A stretch of 64,000 nucleotides of DNA from contig UEHQ01000013.1 in NCBI GenBank assembly GCA_900489925.1, positions 1 to 64,000 of the forward strand, written 5' to 3'. The position numbers and the translations under genes were made by a program. The notes beneath the pieces are model-generated. The model made no database searches. It was not told where the DNA came from and saw only the letters and a program-made list of their open reading frames with translations. Position 1 is the stretch's first letter, and each line of letters starts with the position of its first letter. Positions 43,868-52,648 of this stretch are shown here, piece by piece. The DNA comes from Hyphomicrobiales bacterium. Lineage in GTDB: Bacteria > Pseudomonadota > Alphaproteobacteria > Rhizobiales > Rhizobiaceae.

Positions 43868-45121
43868 CTAGGCTCCCGCCGCGCCGAAAACGACGTCTTC
43901 AAGCCACGGGTTCGAGAACTTCCGTTCCGGATCCATGCGATTGCGGATGCGTGCGAAATCAGCAAGGCGTTCGTAGCTGGCGCCGATGTGGCTGCGGGTA
44001 AACACCTTGCCCCAGTGCGGCAACGCCTGAAGTGGCGCGAGAACATCTTCGATATGGCGGACCGCCGCGTTGACCGCATCCTGATCGCGAACCCAGGTGA
44101 AATGGAACGATACGGTGTCGCGTTGATATTGCGGGCTGAGCCACAGCTGATCGGCCGCGACAGTCCTTATTTCACCTGCCTGGACCAGATGCGCAAACCT
44201 GTTGCGGACCGATAGCAGAGCCTCGACCGCGGCGGCGCCGTACTCCTTGGGAACGTGATATTCCGATTGTATTTCTTCGCCGCTGCTCGGGAGAAAGCCC
44301 ATCTTGAAGTGAGGCAACCTGTCGGACCACCGGCCGTATTCGCCAAGCTGGTCGGTCGCGTTCTGCGCATCCAATCCACTGATCGGATGTCTCTTGACCT
44401 GCGCCCGGACCGCACCATGAATGGCCGCCGGCCAATCGTCGCCTGCCCCGGCCCGTTTCAGCCAGATCGAACCTGCCTGCTCCCCCCATTGCGTGAACAC
44501 GCTCACGCTGTAGGCAGCACCCGTGATTTCATCGAGGTTCTCGACCAGCTTGTCCCATGCGAGACCGTCATAGACGCACTGCGCGACCTGAAACTCCGGC
44601 TGAACATCGAGCGTCACGCGCGTGACGATGCCGAGCGCGCCGAGATGCACGACCATTCCGGCGAAATCCGCATCGCCGCGCTTCACCGTCACGAGGCTAC
44701 CGTCACCTGCCACGAACTCCAGTCCTGAAACCGCTGTCGCCAGATTTCCATTCAGATTACCGGATCCATGGGTCGCGGTGGCAATGGCGCCGGCGATCGA
44801 GATGTGAGGCAGCGATGCCAGATTGTGAACGGCGAGACGATGATCGTGCAAGAAAAGCGCAAGCTCGCCATAGGTGCAGTGACCGCCAACGGAGACCTGC
44901 GTCCCATCTCTTTCGATCAGGGGCTTTGTCGGCATTTCGGCCAGCGACATGGCGACTTGCCCATCGGCGATGGCGTTGAACGAGTGTCGTGATCCCAGCG
45001 CCTTTATCGTCTGAGAGCGCGCCACGACATCGCGAACGTCCTCGACCGAAGACGGATAGACGCAGTCGCGAAAGCTGTAGTGAAAACTCTCTGCCCAGTT
45101 GGCAGCAGGAACCTGTCTCAT
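43868..45121 (-). CDS. FAD-dependent alditol/xylitol oxidase-like protein
   Basis: 417 aa; GAGAAGG precedes the ATG. The N-terminal PCMH-type FAD domain contains IKALGSRHSFNAIAD, where the His is the likely covalent FAD attachment site, and NLASLPHISIAGAIATATHGSG. A D-arabinono-lactone oxidase C-terminal domain follows (QLWLSPQYQRDTVSFHFTWV, ARIRNRMDPERKFSNPWL). Length and motifs are closest to actinobacterial alditol oxidase (AldO, about 418 aa). It probably oxidises a sugar alcohol at C1 with O2, giving an aldose and H2O2. No transporter or polyol genes are adjacent. Confidence 0.8.
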   Translation of the reverse strand: MRQVPAANWAESFHYSFRDCVYPSSVEDVRDVVARSQTIKALGSRHSFNAIADGQVAMSLAEMPTKPLIERDGTQVSVGGHCTYGELALFLHDHRLAVHNLASLPHISIAGAIATATHGSGNLNGNLATAVSGLEFVAGDGSLVTVKRGDADFAGMVVHLGALGIVTRVTLDVQPEFQVAQCVYDGLAWDKLVENLDEITGAAYSVSVFTQWGEQAGSIWLKRAGAGDDWPAAIHGAVRAQVKRHPISGLDAQNATDQLGEYGRWSDRLPHFKMGFLPSSGEEIQSEYHVPKEYGAAAVEALLSVRNRFAHLVQAGEIRTVAADQLWLSPQYQRDTVSFHFTWVRDQDAVNAAVRHIEDVLAPLQALPHWGKVFTRSHIGASYERLADFARIRNRMDPERKFSNPWLEDVVFGAAGA

Positions 45122-45329
45122 GAACGTACCTTCTCGAATCCGACGGATTGAATTTACTTATCCGAAGCGGGAAGGAAAGAAGACATATATTGGCCGCCAA
45201 GGCACGCGCCGATTGTCGCAATCGTACTGGCAGTTGTAACCCGTACACGAACAGCACCCGGCGTATTAAATTTCTTCACCAATCTATGAGACCCATCGGT
45301 ATCTCGGCTCGATTGAGGAGGATGCGGCA

Positions 45330-46586
45330 ATGGTGGTTGCAAGGGCATTCGGGAAGTCTTCCGCGGACGCAAAAAAGCGGGAAATGGAGCGTCTGGCAGC
45401 CCTTGAGCAGCTGGATCTTCTCGACACGCCGCGAGACGACGGCTTCGATCGCATCGTGCGACTGATCAAGGAGATCTTCACGATCGATATTGGGCTTGTC
45501 ACCCTCATAGATGCACACCGCCAATGGTACAAGGCCTGCTCGGGCCTTTCGGCCGATGAGGTTCCGCGCGAAGACACGTTCTGCCGATACGTCGTCGACT
45601 ACGAAGAACCAGTCATTGTGCAGGACGCCACCAGAGATCCACGGTTCGCGCAACATCCCGCCGTGACCGGCGACACCCACATCCGCTTTTATGCGGGCGT
45701 TCCGTTGCGCACCAGGGAAGGCCATATCATCGGCACGGTCTGCGCGATCGACCGAGCGCCGAGATCCTTCGGGGCCAAGGACCTCGCGATACTGCAGGAA
45801 CTGGCCGGGGCAGCAATGGACCGGATAGAGCTGCTGCAGTCTGCAGCAACCGACAGCCTGACGGAAACACTGACGCGCCGTGCATTCAAGCAGGAGACTG
45901 ACCAGCTCATTTCGCTGGCCCTGCGCCACCAGCACAATCTCTCCTGCGTCATGCTGGACGTCGACCATTTCAAGAGCGTCAACGACACCTATGGTCATGC
46001 AGCAGGCGACGAGGTTCTCCGGGCCGTTGCGGCAACCTGCAGGGCAAATCTGAGAGCCGGCGACCTCCTTGGTCGTCTCGGCGGTGAAGAATTCTGCATC
46101 GTGCTCCCGCACATCGACCGCGAAGGCGCGATTGCCGTTGCCGAGAAAGTCAGGACTGCGATTTCGTCTCACCCCATCCACGGGGACTTCGGTTCACTGA
46201 GCGTCACCGCGAGCTTCGGCGCCTCGTCGCTCTCCATTGTCACCAAGGACATCGACACGCTCCTGGCGCAAGCGGACGCCGCGATGTATCACGCCAAGCA
46301 CAGCGGCCGAAATCAATGCGTTTCATGGGCATCGATCGGGGCGGAGCGTGCAATGGGCTCTCGCCGGCGTGTCTTGAAGGCCGGTGCCATCCTGTTCAAC
46401 GATCGGCGCTCGACGATCGATTGCACCATCAAGACCCTCGGCATCGATAGCGCAGGCCTATCGGTTTCCAGCTCGGCGGGCATTCCTCCCGAGTTTGTCC
46501 TGGCCATCAAGGGTGAGGGCTTCGAAACGCTGTGCCAGGTGATCGCGCAGGATCGGCAGAGCGTGGAAGTAGCCTTCAAGATCTGA
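45330..46586 (+). CDS. GAF-GGDEF diguanylate cyclase with C-terminal PilZ-like domain
   Basis: 418 aa; GAGGAGG lies upstream of the ATG. A GAF domain covers about residues 25-165 (LDLLDTPRDDGFDRIVRLIK, DTFCRYVVDYEEPVIVQDAT, AGVPLRTREGHIIGTVCAID). The GGDEF domain follows (VMLDVDHFKSVNDTYGHAAG, with the active site GGEEF near residue 250). An inhibitory I-site RxxD (RAGD) is present five residues before it. Residues about 338-418 resemble rhizobial PilZ domains (RRRVLKAGAILFND, STIDCTIKTLGI). The protein probably makes c-di-GMP and may also sense it. It lies 3 kb from bcsA, whose product needs c-di-GMP. Confidence 0.88.
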   Translation: MVVARAFGKSSADAKKREMERLAALEQLDLLDTPRDDGFDRIVRLIKEIFTIDIGLVTLIDAHRQWYKACSGLSADEVPREDTFCRYVVDYEEPVIVQDATRDPRFAQHPAVTGDTHIRFYAGVPLRTREGHIIGTVCAIDRAPRSFGAKDLAILQELAGAAMDRIELLQSAATDSLTETLTRRAFKQETDQLISLALRHQHNLSCVMLDVDHFKSVNDTYGHAAGDEVLRAVAATCRANLRAGDLLGRLGGEEFCIVLPHIDREGAIAVAEKVRTAISSHPIHGDFGSLSVTASFGASSLSIVTKDIDTLLAQADAAMYHAKHSGRNQCVSWASIGAERAMGSRRRVLKAGAILFNDRRSTIDCTIKTLGIDSAGLSVSSSAGIPPEFVLAIKGEGFETLCQVIAQDRQSVEVAFKI

Positions 46587-46611
46587 AGGCCCCGCGCGCT
46601 GCAAAGCCGTA

Positions 46612-47526
46612 TCAGTGCCCGTCGGGCGGGACGTCTGCCTTTGGGGTGTCCCCGACCAGATTCTTCCGATGGAAGATGAAAAGTCCGGCCAGCACGATCA
46701 CGCCGGATCCCACAAGGATCTGGCTATCCGGCAGGTCGCCGAAGAACAGATAGCCCAGGACAATCGCCCATATTAGCAGGCTGTACTGTAGCGGTGCCAG
46801 AAGCGATGCGGGAGCCAGTTTCAGCGCTCGTGTGATCATCATGTGCGCACTGCCGGCAACGATGCCGAGCGCCAGCATGGCGGCGACATCGACGGCCGTC
46901 ATCGGACCCCAGTTCCCGATGCTCAGGAACAGGCCGGCGACGAAGGCCGCGATGGTCTGCCAGGTCACCAGTGTCACATCGCTCGTCTGCCGCAGGCGAC
47001 GGCTGAGAACAAGCGTCAACGCAAAAGACAGGCTGCCGACAAGGCCGAAGATCGATGGCCAGGACAGCATGGCCGACGACGGCCGCAGCGCGATGACAAC
47101 CCCGATGAAACCGATGACGACGGCGAGCCAGCGGCGCCAGCCGATCGTCTCGCCCAGGAAGAAATGCGAAAACGCCGCCACGTAGATGGGACCGGCCATG
47201 TAGAATGTCATGACATCGGCAAGCGGGAGATAGGCGACAGCCGCATAAAACAGCGCGACATCGCCCGTTGCCAGCACCATACGGAGGATATGCAGCGACG
47301 GGCGTTCCAGCTGGACCAGCGCAGCAGGTCCCTGCCTGACAATCATCGGCGCCAGCATGGCGAAGGAGCCCAGCGAGCGCAGCACCAGCACCTGGCCGAC
47401 GGAAAAGCTCGCAACCAGCCACTTGCCCATTGCATCATTCAACGAGAACAGCACATCGCCAAGGAGCATCAGGAGCACCCCGGCAAGCACGGCATTGCCC
47501 ACGGCGCTGGTCGCGCGAACGTTCAT
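46612..47526 (-). CDS. EamA/DMT-superfamily transporter
   Basis: 304 aa from the ATG at 47526 with GGAAGGAAG upstream. About ten hydrophobic segments form two EamA repeats (VLLMLLGDVLFSLNDAMGKW at the start, WAIVLGYLFFGDLPDSQILV near the end of the second). The first repeat ends with the common FFLGETIGWRRWLAV block. These proteins usually export metabolites such as amino acids or purines. The substrate is not predictable. The gene is separated from ilvE by a strong terminator. Confidence 0.88.
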   Translation of the reverse strand: MNVRATSAVGNAVLAGVLLMLLGDVLFSLNDAMGKWLVASFSVGQVLVLRSLGSFAMLAPMIVRQGPAALVQLERPSLHILRMVLATGDVALFYAAVAYLPLADVMTFYMAGPIYVAAFSHFFLGETIGWRRWLAVVIGFIGVVIALRPSSAMLSWPSIFGLVGSLSFALTLVLSRRLRQTSDVTLVTWQTIAAFVAGLFLSIGNWGPMTAVDVAAMLALGIVAGSAHMMITRALKLAPASLLAPLQYSLLIWAIVLGYLFFGDLPDSQILVGSGVIVLAGLFIFHRKNLVGDTPKADVPPDGH

Positions 47527-47656
47527 GGTGCTTCCTTCCAATCAAGCCGTTTTCTCGGCCTTTATCTTCATTTGACGGTAGTGCAAGGCGGCTGATTTCT
47601 TCGTCTCAGTCGCGACCCCGGCTCGGCCAAAACAGTGTTGCGCCCGCGAATATAAA

Positions 47657-47688
47657 AACCCGCCTCGAGGTTCACTGCGAGGCGGGTT
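47657..47688 (-). terminator. rho-independent terminator after the branched-chain aminotransferase gene
   Basis: AACCCGCCTCG (47657-47667) and CGAGGCGGGTT (47678-47688) form a perfect 11-bp stem with a 10-base loop. Read on the minus strand the stem ends in GGGTTTTTATA, a T run, 27 bp after the ilvE stop. Confidence 0.85.
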
Positions 47689-47714
47689 GCCTTACGACGT
47701 AAGCTATGACGGGA

Positions 47715-48815
47715 TCAGACGGCTATCGAATGCGTCCAGCCGTGTTGATCGTTCGACGCGCCCTGCTGCAGTCCGACCAGTTGCTTGCGCAACTCGGCGG
47801 TCAGCGCACCGGTCTGTCCGTCGCCGATCTTGAACTCGCCACCGGCGTGACGCACGAGGCCGATACCGGCCAACACGGCGGCAGTGCCGCAGGCAAACGC
47901 TTCCTTGAGCTTTCCGCTGGCAGCATCGGCCTTCCACTCGTCGAACGAGTAAAGGCGTTGCTCGACGCGGATGCCCCGCTCCTCGGCAAGCGCGATCACC
48001 GATGCGCGGGTGATGCCCGGCAGAATGGTGCCGCCGAGCGGAGGCGTGACCATCGAGCCGTCCTGCATGACGAAGAATACGTTCATACCACCGAGTTCTT
48101 CGACCCAACGATGCTCGGCCGCGTCAAGAAACACGACCTGGTCGCATTCGCGCTTTGCGGCTTCCGACTGCGCAACAAGGCTAGCGGCATAATTGCCGCC
48201 GCACTTCGCAGCGCCTGTTCCGCCGCTGGCCGCGCGGGTGAATTCCGTTTCGACCCAGACGGAGACTGCCTTGCTGCCGCCCTTGAAGTAAGAACCGGCA
48301 GGCGATGCGATGATGCAGAACACGTATTCCTGCGCCGGCCGCACGCCGAGGAACGCCTCGTTCGCAAACATGAACGGGCGGAGGTAGAGGCTGGCATCAC
48401 CCGACGGGATCCAGGCCTTGTCAACGCGCACCAGCGCTTCGACCGCCTTGATGAAGAGCTCTTCCGGAACCGGCGGCATCGCCATGCGCAGCGCCGACTG
48501 TGCAAACCGCCGCGCATTCTCCTCGGGCCGGAACAGCAGGACACGCCCGTCCGCCGTCTTGTAGGCCTTCATGCCTTCGAAGATTTCCTGCGCGTAGTGG
48601 AGCACCGCGCTCGCCGGATCGATCGCCAGCGGCCGCCGCGGCGTCACCTTCGCATCGTGCCAGCCCTTGTCGGGCGTCCAGCGCGCGAGCACCATATGGT
48701 CGGTGAAGATCTTGCCGAAGCCGGGCGTTTCAAGGGCCTGAGCTCTATCTGCGTCGGAAACGGGTGAGGTGTGGAAATCGATCTGGATCTCCGGCAGTTC
48801 TGGATTCGTAGTCAT
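47715..48815 (-). CDS. ilvE: branched-chain amino acid aminotransferase
   Basis: 366 aa from the ATG at 48815, which has AAGG 8 bases upstream; an in-frame ATG at 48833 is also possible. This is a class-IV PLP aminotransferase of the long (BCAT1/2-like) type: FTDHMVLARWTPDKGWHDAK, LHYAQEIFEGMKAYKT, RPEENARRFAQSALRMAMPP, the PLP-lysine region CGGNYAASLVAQSEAAKREC and a C-terminal FACGTAAVLAGIG. It interconverts Leu, Ile and Val with their 2-oxo acids. It stands alone and ends at a clear terminator. Confidence 0.9.
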   Translation of the reverse strand: MTTNPELPEIQIDFHTSPVSDADRAQALETPGFGKIFTDHMVLARWTPDKGWHDAKVTPRRPLAIDPASAVLHYAQEIFEGMKAYKTADGRVLLFRPEENARRFAQSALRMAMPPVPEELFIKAVEALVRVDKAWIPSGDASLYLRPFMFANEAFLGVRPAQEYVFCIIASPAGSYFKGGSKAVSVWVETEFTRAASGGTGAAKCGGNYAASLVAQSEAAKRECDQVVFLDAAEHRWVEELGGMNVFFVMQDGSMVTPPLGGTILPGITRASVIALAEERGIRVEQRLYSFDEWKADAASGKLKEAFACGTAAVLAGIGLVRHAGGEFKIGDGQTGALTAELRKQLVGLQQGASNDQHGWTHSIAV

Positions 48816-48833
48816 GGAAACAGCCTTGGACAT

Positions 48834-49378
48834 GGCGCGCTATCCGCGCGTGACTCCGTCAACATAAAGGAAAACAACGAAACGAGCAGTAGCCCTTTCG
48901 TGCCCCGGTTTCAAGCAATCGCTCGAACGCGCCGAAGGCGGCCTCAGCGGCTGTTGGAAGCGCAGGCGGGGATTGCAGAAATCACGGCGCGATCGCCGAA
49001 ATCGCTATCTCGACCCTTCCGGGCGCGCTGACCCGGCATATTGGTACAGACAGATGGAGAATGCCTTCTGCCCGCCACGACAGGTTGAGTTGATTGTCGC
49101 GGCGAACTCCTTGGCGCCGCCGGCGCAACCATTGTTTCCATTGTACATTTTTTTCTAATACTCGATCACAGGCGTGGCGATTTCAGCCACCATTACGTGT
49201 GGCAACAGACCTCTTTCAACGACGCCGCTAACCCTCGGTTAAAAATCATCCAAATCGGCCGGCGCCCGAAAGTTCGGGGTGCGAATATTAACTTTAGGTT
49301 AACCATAAACATCGTTTACCATCGGTGACGACCTTGAGAGTCGTTGATTCGAAAGTCCTACGCGAGATTTGCGAACGG
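48834..49378. other. upstream region of the cellulose operon
   Basis: About 545 bp between the divergent ilvE and bcsN genes. No gene is supported. The stretch 49255-49325 is AT-rich with GTTAA-type repeats (TTAACTTTAGGTTAACCATA) and is the likely bcs promoter zone. No specific regulator site can be named. Confidence 0.4.
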
Positions 49379-50398
49379 ATGAGAGGAAAGACGATTACTG
49401 CGGCCAGACACATGCGTTTGCTGAGAGTGTTATCGCTGACGGCGTTAGCCGGGCTTGCTGTCGGCTGCACCTCCACAGGAGGCGTAAGACAACCAAACGT
49501 TGCGGAAACCGTAGCAAGCGAAAAAGCGCTTGCCCTGCCGCCGCCTGGCGGCCCTTCCATCGTAAGTGTCGTCGAGCGGAAGCACGGCAACGGTGCCGAG
49601 CAGACGATCTCGCTTTTCACCTCGTCGTCCGTACCCGGCCAGAACTTCCTCAAGGTGCAATTCATCGGCGCGAACGGCGTCAACCAGGGAACCGGCAACG
49701 CGTCCCATAGGACAATCTCAGGGAGCCAGGTTTCTCGCGAGGCGTTTGCGGCGGCGCCCGGCGTGCCGATGGTGACGTCGCCAACCTTCCTGCAGAACAG
49801 TTATGGCCCGTTCGGCTACGCGTCCGGCCAAAGCCGGTCAGGCGACACCTGCGTCTACGCCTGGCAACAGATCAGCTCCAGCCGCAACGCGATGACGCAG
49901 GCCCGTAACTTCGGGATGATCCAGGTGCGGCTACGCCTCTGCGATGCGCGCGCAACCGAACGCCAGCTGCTCGGCATCGTCTATGGCTACACCGTCGTTG
50001 GCTCTTTCGACGGTGAGATCTGGAATCCCTACGGCGCCCCCCGGGGCGCTGATCCGACGATCGGAGGCACCGGCAGTCCGATTTATCCCGATGCGGGCGG
50101 TTACCGCGGCGTGCCGATGTCATTCGGATACGAGCCTGCGGCGGAGCCCCCTCGCCCAGCCGTCACGCGACGCGCCGCTGCCACAACTCCGGCAGCCCCC
50201 GCCGCACTCCCTGCGGCGGTCGGGCCACGCGTGCCGCTTCCTGACATGCCGGGCGGCGCACCGCAGGCGAGCATAGAGGCGCCGGTCGCACCGGTCGCCA
50301 GACAGACAGACCAACAGACGGTGACAGCGAGCGGTGTGACCGTGCCGTCGCCGGATTGCATAGGCGACGCGGCCATGACGACCGCTTGCCGGAGATAG
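49379..50398 (+). CDS. bcsN: cellulose biosynthesis protein BcsN (lipoprotein)
   Basis: 339 aa from the ATG at 49379; a later ATG at 49412 would give an ideal 18-residue lipoprotein signal. The lipobox is LAVGC, so the mature protein should be a lipid-anchored envelope protein. The core (SIVSVVERKHGNGAEQTISL, FLQNSYGPFGYASGQSRSGD, CVYAWQQISSSRN) matches the rhizobial BcsN family found only with bcsA. The C-terminal 100 residues are Pro/Ala-rich and probably disordered. It is 54 bp upstream of bcsA. Its exact role is not known; an outer-membrane or periplasmic export role is plausible because no BcsC porin is encoded here. Confidence 0.82.
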   Translation: MRGKTITAARHMRLLRVLSLTALAGLAVGCTSTGGVRQPNVAETVASEKALALPPPGGPSIVSVVERKHGNGAEQTISLFTSSSVPGQNFLKVQFIGANGVNQGTGNASHRTISGSQVSREAFAAAPGVPMVTSPTFLQNSYGPFGYASGQSRSGDTCVYAWQQISSSRNAMTQARNFGMIQVRLRLCDARATERQLLGIVYGYTVVGSFDGEIWNPYGAPRGADPTIGGTGSPIYPDAGGYRGVPMSFGYEPAAEPPRPAVTRRAAATTPAAPAALPAAVGPRVPLPDMPGGAPQASIEAPVAPVARQTDQQTVTASGVTVPSPDCIGDAAMTTACRR

Positions 50399-50452
50399 TT
50401 TGATTCAACCGGAGCGCCATGCGCCCGATTTGTTGCTTTCGAAGGGACGCCG

Positions 50453-52648
50453 ATGCATAAAGCCCTAAGCATCATCATATGGGCCGTGGTTTCGCTCTGC
50501 GTGATCGTGCTGATCACCCTGCCGGTCAACCTGCAGACGCAGCTGATCGCGAGCATAACCGTCGTCGCGGTCATGGCGATCATCAAGGGATTGAAGGCGG
50601 AAGGCACATGGCGGCTCGTCGCGCTGGCCTTCGGTACCGCGATCGTCCTGCGCTATGTCTATTGGCGCACGACGAACACCCTGCCCCCGGTCAACCAGCC
50701 GGAAAACTTCATTCCCGGCCTGCTGCTCTACCTCGCGGAAATGTACAGCGTCGCCATGCTGGCGCTCAGCCTGTTTATCGTGGCGACGCCCCTGCCGTCC
50801 CGCCCCTCACGGGCCGCCAGCGAAGATCGCTTTCCCCATGTCGACGTCTTCGTTCCGTCCTACAACGAGGATTCCCATCTGCTCGCCAACACCCTGGCTG
50901 CGGCAAAGGCAATGGATTACCCCGCCGAAAAGCTTCACGTCTGGCTTCTCGACGACGGCGGCACGCTCCAGAAGCGCAATTCCAACAAGCTCCTGGAGGC
51001 CCAGGCCGCCGTCGCCCGCCACAACGAACTCAAGAAGCTGTGCGAAGATCTCGACGTCAAATATCTGACGCGTGACCGCAACGAGCATGCCAAGGCCGGC
51101 AATCTCAACAACGGCATGCAGCACTCCTCCGGTGAACTCATTGCCGTCTTCGATGCCGACCATGCGCCGGCCCGCGACTTCCTGCTCGAAACAGTCGGCT
51201 ATTTCGATGACGATCCGAAGCTTTTCCTCGTCCAGACGCCGCACTTCTTCATCAATCCCGATCCGCTGGAACGAAACCTCCGCACATTCGACAACATGCC
51301 GAGCGAGAACGAGATGTTCTACGGGATCATCCAGCGCGGTCTCGACAAGTGGAATGCGGCCTTCTTCTGCGGCTCGGCCGCCGTTCTCAGCCGCCGGGCG
51401 CTGGAATCGCAAAACGGCTTCAGCGGCATCAGTATCACCGAGGACTGTGAGACGGCCCTTGCCCTGCATGGCAGCGGCTGGAACAGCATCTATGTCGACA
51501 AGCCGCTGATCGCCGGCCTCCAACCCGCAACCTTCGCGAGCTTCATCGGCCAGCGCAGCCGCTGGGCTCAGGGCATGATGCAGATCCTACGCTTCCGCTT
51601 CCCGCTTCTGAAGCGCGGCCTGACGATACCGCAGCGCCTCTGCTACATGTCGTCGACGCTCTTCTGGCTCTTCCCGTTTCCGCGCACGATCTTTCTGTTT
51701 GCGCCGCTCTTCTATCTCTTCTTCGATCTGGAAATCTTCACGGCCTCCGGCGGCGAGTTCCTGGCCTACACGCTCGCCTACATGCTCGTGAACCTGATGA
51801 TGCAGAACTACCTTTACGGTTCCTTCCGTTGGCCGTGGATCTCGGAGCTCTACGAGTATGTGCAGACGGTACACCTGCTGCCCGCTGTCGTCTCGGTTAT
51901 GCTCAATCCGCGAAAGCCGACCTTCAAGGTGACTGCCAAGGACGAGTCGATCGCAGTCAGCCGTTTGTCGGAAATCAGCCGGCCGTTCTTCGTCATCTTC
52001 GCCGTCCAGCTGGTGGCGCTCGCAGTGACGATCTTCCGCATCTATGCCGAACCCTACAAGGCCGACGTCACTCTCGTCGTGGGCGGCTGGAACGTGATCA
52101 ACCTGATCATGGCCGGCTGTGCGCTCGGCGTCGTCTCCGAGCGCGGCGAACGCGCCTCGTCGCGCCGCGTCCGCGTCAACCGCCGATGCGAGTTTGGCGT
52201 CAACGGCAAGTGGTACACCGCCTCGATCGAGGACGTTTCGGTTCACGGTGCCCGCTTGCACGTCTTCAACAAGATGCTTGATCCGATGGTCATCGGTGCC
52301 GAGGGCGAAATCCGCTTCCAGCCCTATAGCGGCGCAGAGATGGAAACGCTGCCGCTGATCGTCCGCAATATCCAGCCGTCGGGCGAAATCCTCGCGGTGG
52401 GTTGCCAGTACATTCCCAAGAGCGCGCTCGACCACCGACTGATCGCCGACCTGATGTTTGCCAACTCCAACCAATGGACGCAATTCCAGCAGGGACGTCG
52501 CCGCAACCCCGGCCTTATCCGCGGAACGATCTGGTTCCTGGGACTGTCGCTTTATCAAACGAGTCGCGGGCTGGTCTATTTCTTCCGCAGCATGCGGCCG
52601 GAGCGTGACCGGCAACAGCAGCAGCAGGCGGCAAAGGCGAACGGCTGA
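50453..52648 (+). CDS. bcsA: cellulose synthase catalytic subunit (UDP-forming)
   Basis: 731 aa. Membrane helices flank a family-2 glycosyltransferase core: LLDDGG near residue 168, DADHAP near 234, TEDCE near 329 and the QxxRW motif (QRSRWAQGM) near 367. A PilZ domain follows at about residues 565-680, with the Arg pair in SRRVRVNRRCEF and DVSVHGARL, so activity should depend on c-di-GMP. It polymerises UDP-glucose and passes the chain through the inner membrane with BcsB. Its stop overlaps the bcsB start (TGATG). It is the best-conserved gene of this operon. Confidence 0.96.
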   Translation: MHKALSIIIWAVVSLCVIVLITLPVNLQTQLIASITVVAVMAIIKGLKAEGTWRLVALAFGTAIVLRYVYWRTTNTLPPVNQPENFIPGLLLYLAEMYSVAMLALSLFIVATPLPSRPSRAASEDRFPHVDVFVPSYNEDSHLLANTLAAAKAMDYPAEKLHVWLLDDGGTLQKRNSNKLLEAQAAVARHNELKKLCEDLDVKYLTRDRNEHAKAGNLNNGMQHSSGELIAVFDADHAPARDFLLETVGYFDDDPKLFLVQTPHFFINPDPLERNLRTFDNMPSENEMFYGIIQRGLDKWNAAFFCGSAAVLSRRALESQNGFSGISITEDCETALALHGSGWNSIYVDKPLIAGLQPATFASFIGQRSRWAQGMMQILRFRFPLLKRGLTIPQRLCYMSSTLFWLFPFPRTIFLFAPLFYLFFDLEIFTASGGEFLAYTLAYMLVNLMMQNYLYGSFRWPWISELYEYVQTVHLLPAVVSVMLNPRKPTFKVTAKDESIAVSRLSEISRPFFVIFAVQLVALAVTIFRIYAEPYKADVTLVVGGWNVINLIMAGCALGVVSERGERASSRRVRVNRRCEFGVNGKWYTASIEDVSVHGARLHVFNKMLDPMVIGAEGEIRFQPYSGAEMETLPLIVRNIQPSGEILAVGCQYIPKSALDHRLIADLMFANSNQWTQFQQGRRRNPGLIRGTIWFLGLSLYQTSRGLVYFFRSMRPERDRQQQQQAAKANG

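Noticed and set aside
48973..49158. Small open frames in the region upstream of bcsN
   Set aside because: No ribosome sites, no recognisable domains, and overlapping frames on both strands; treated as promoter region.
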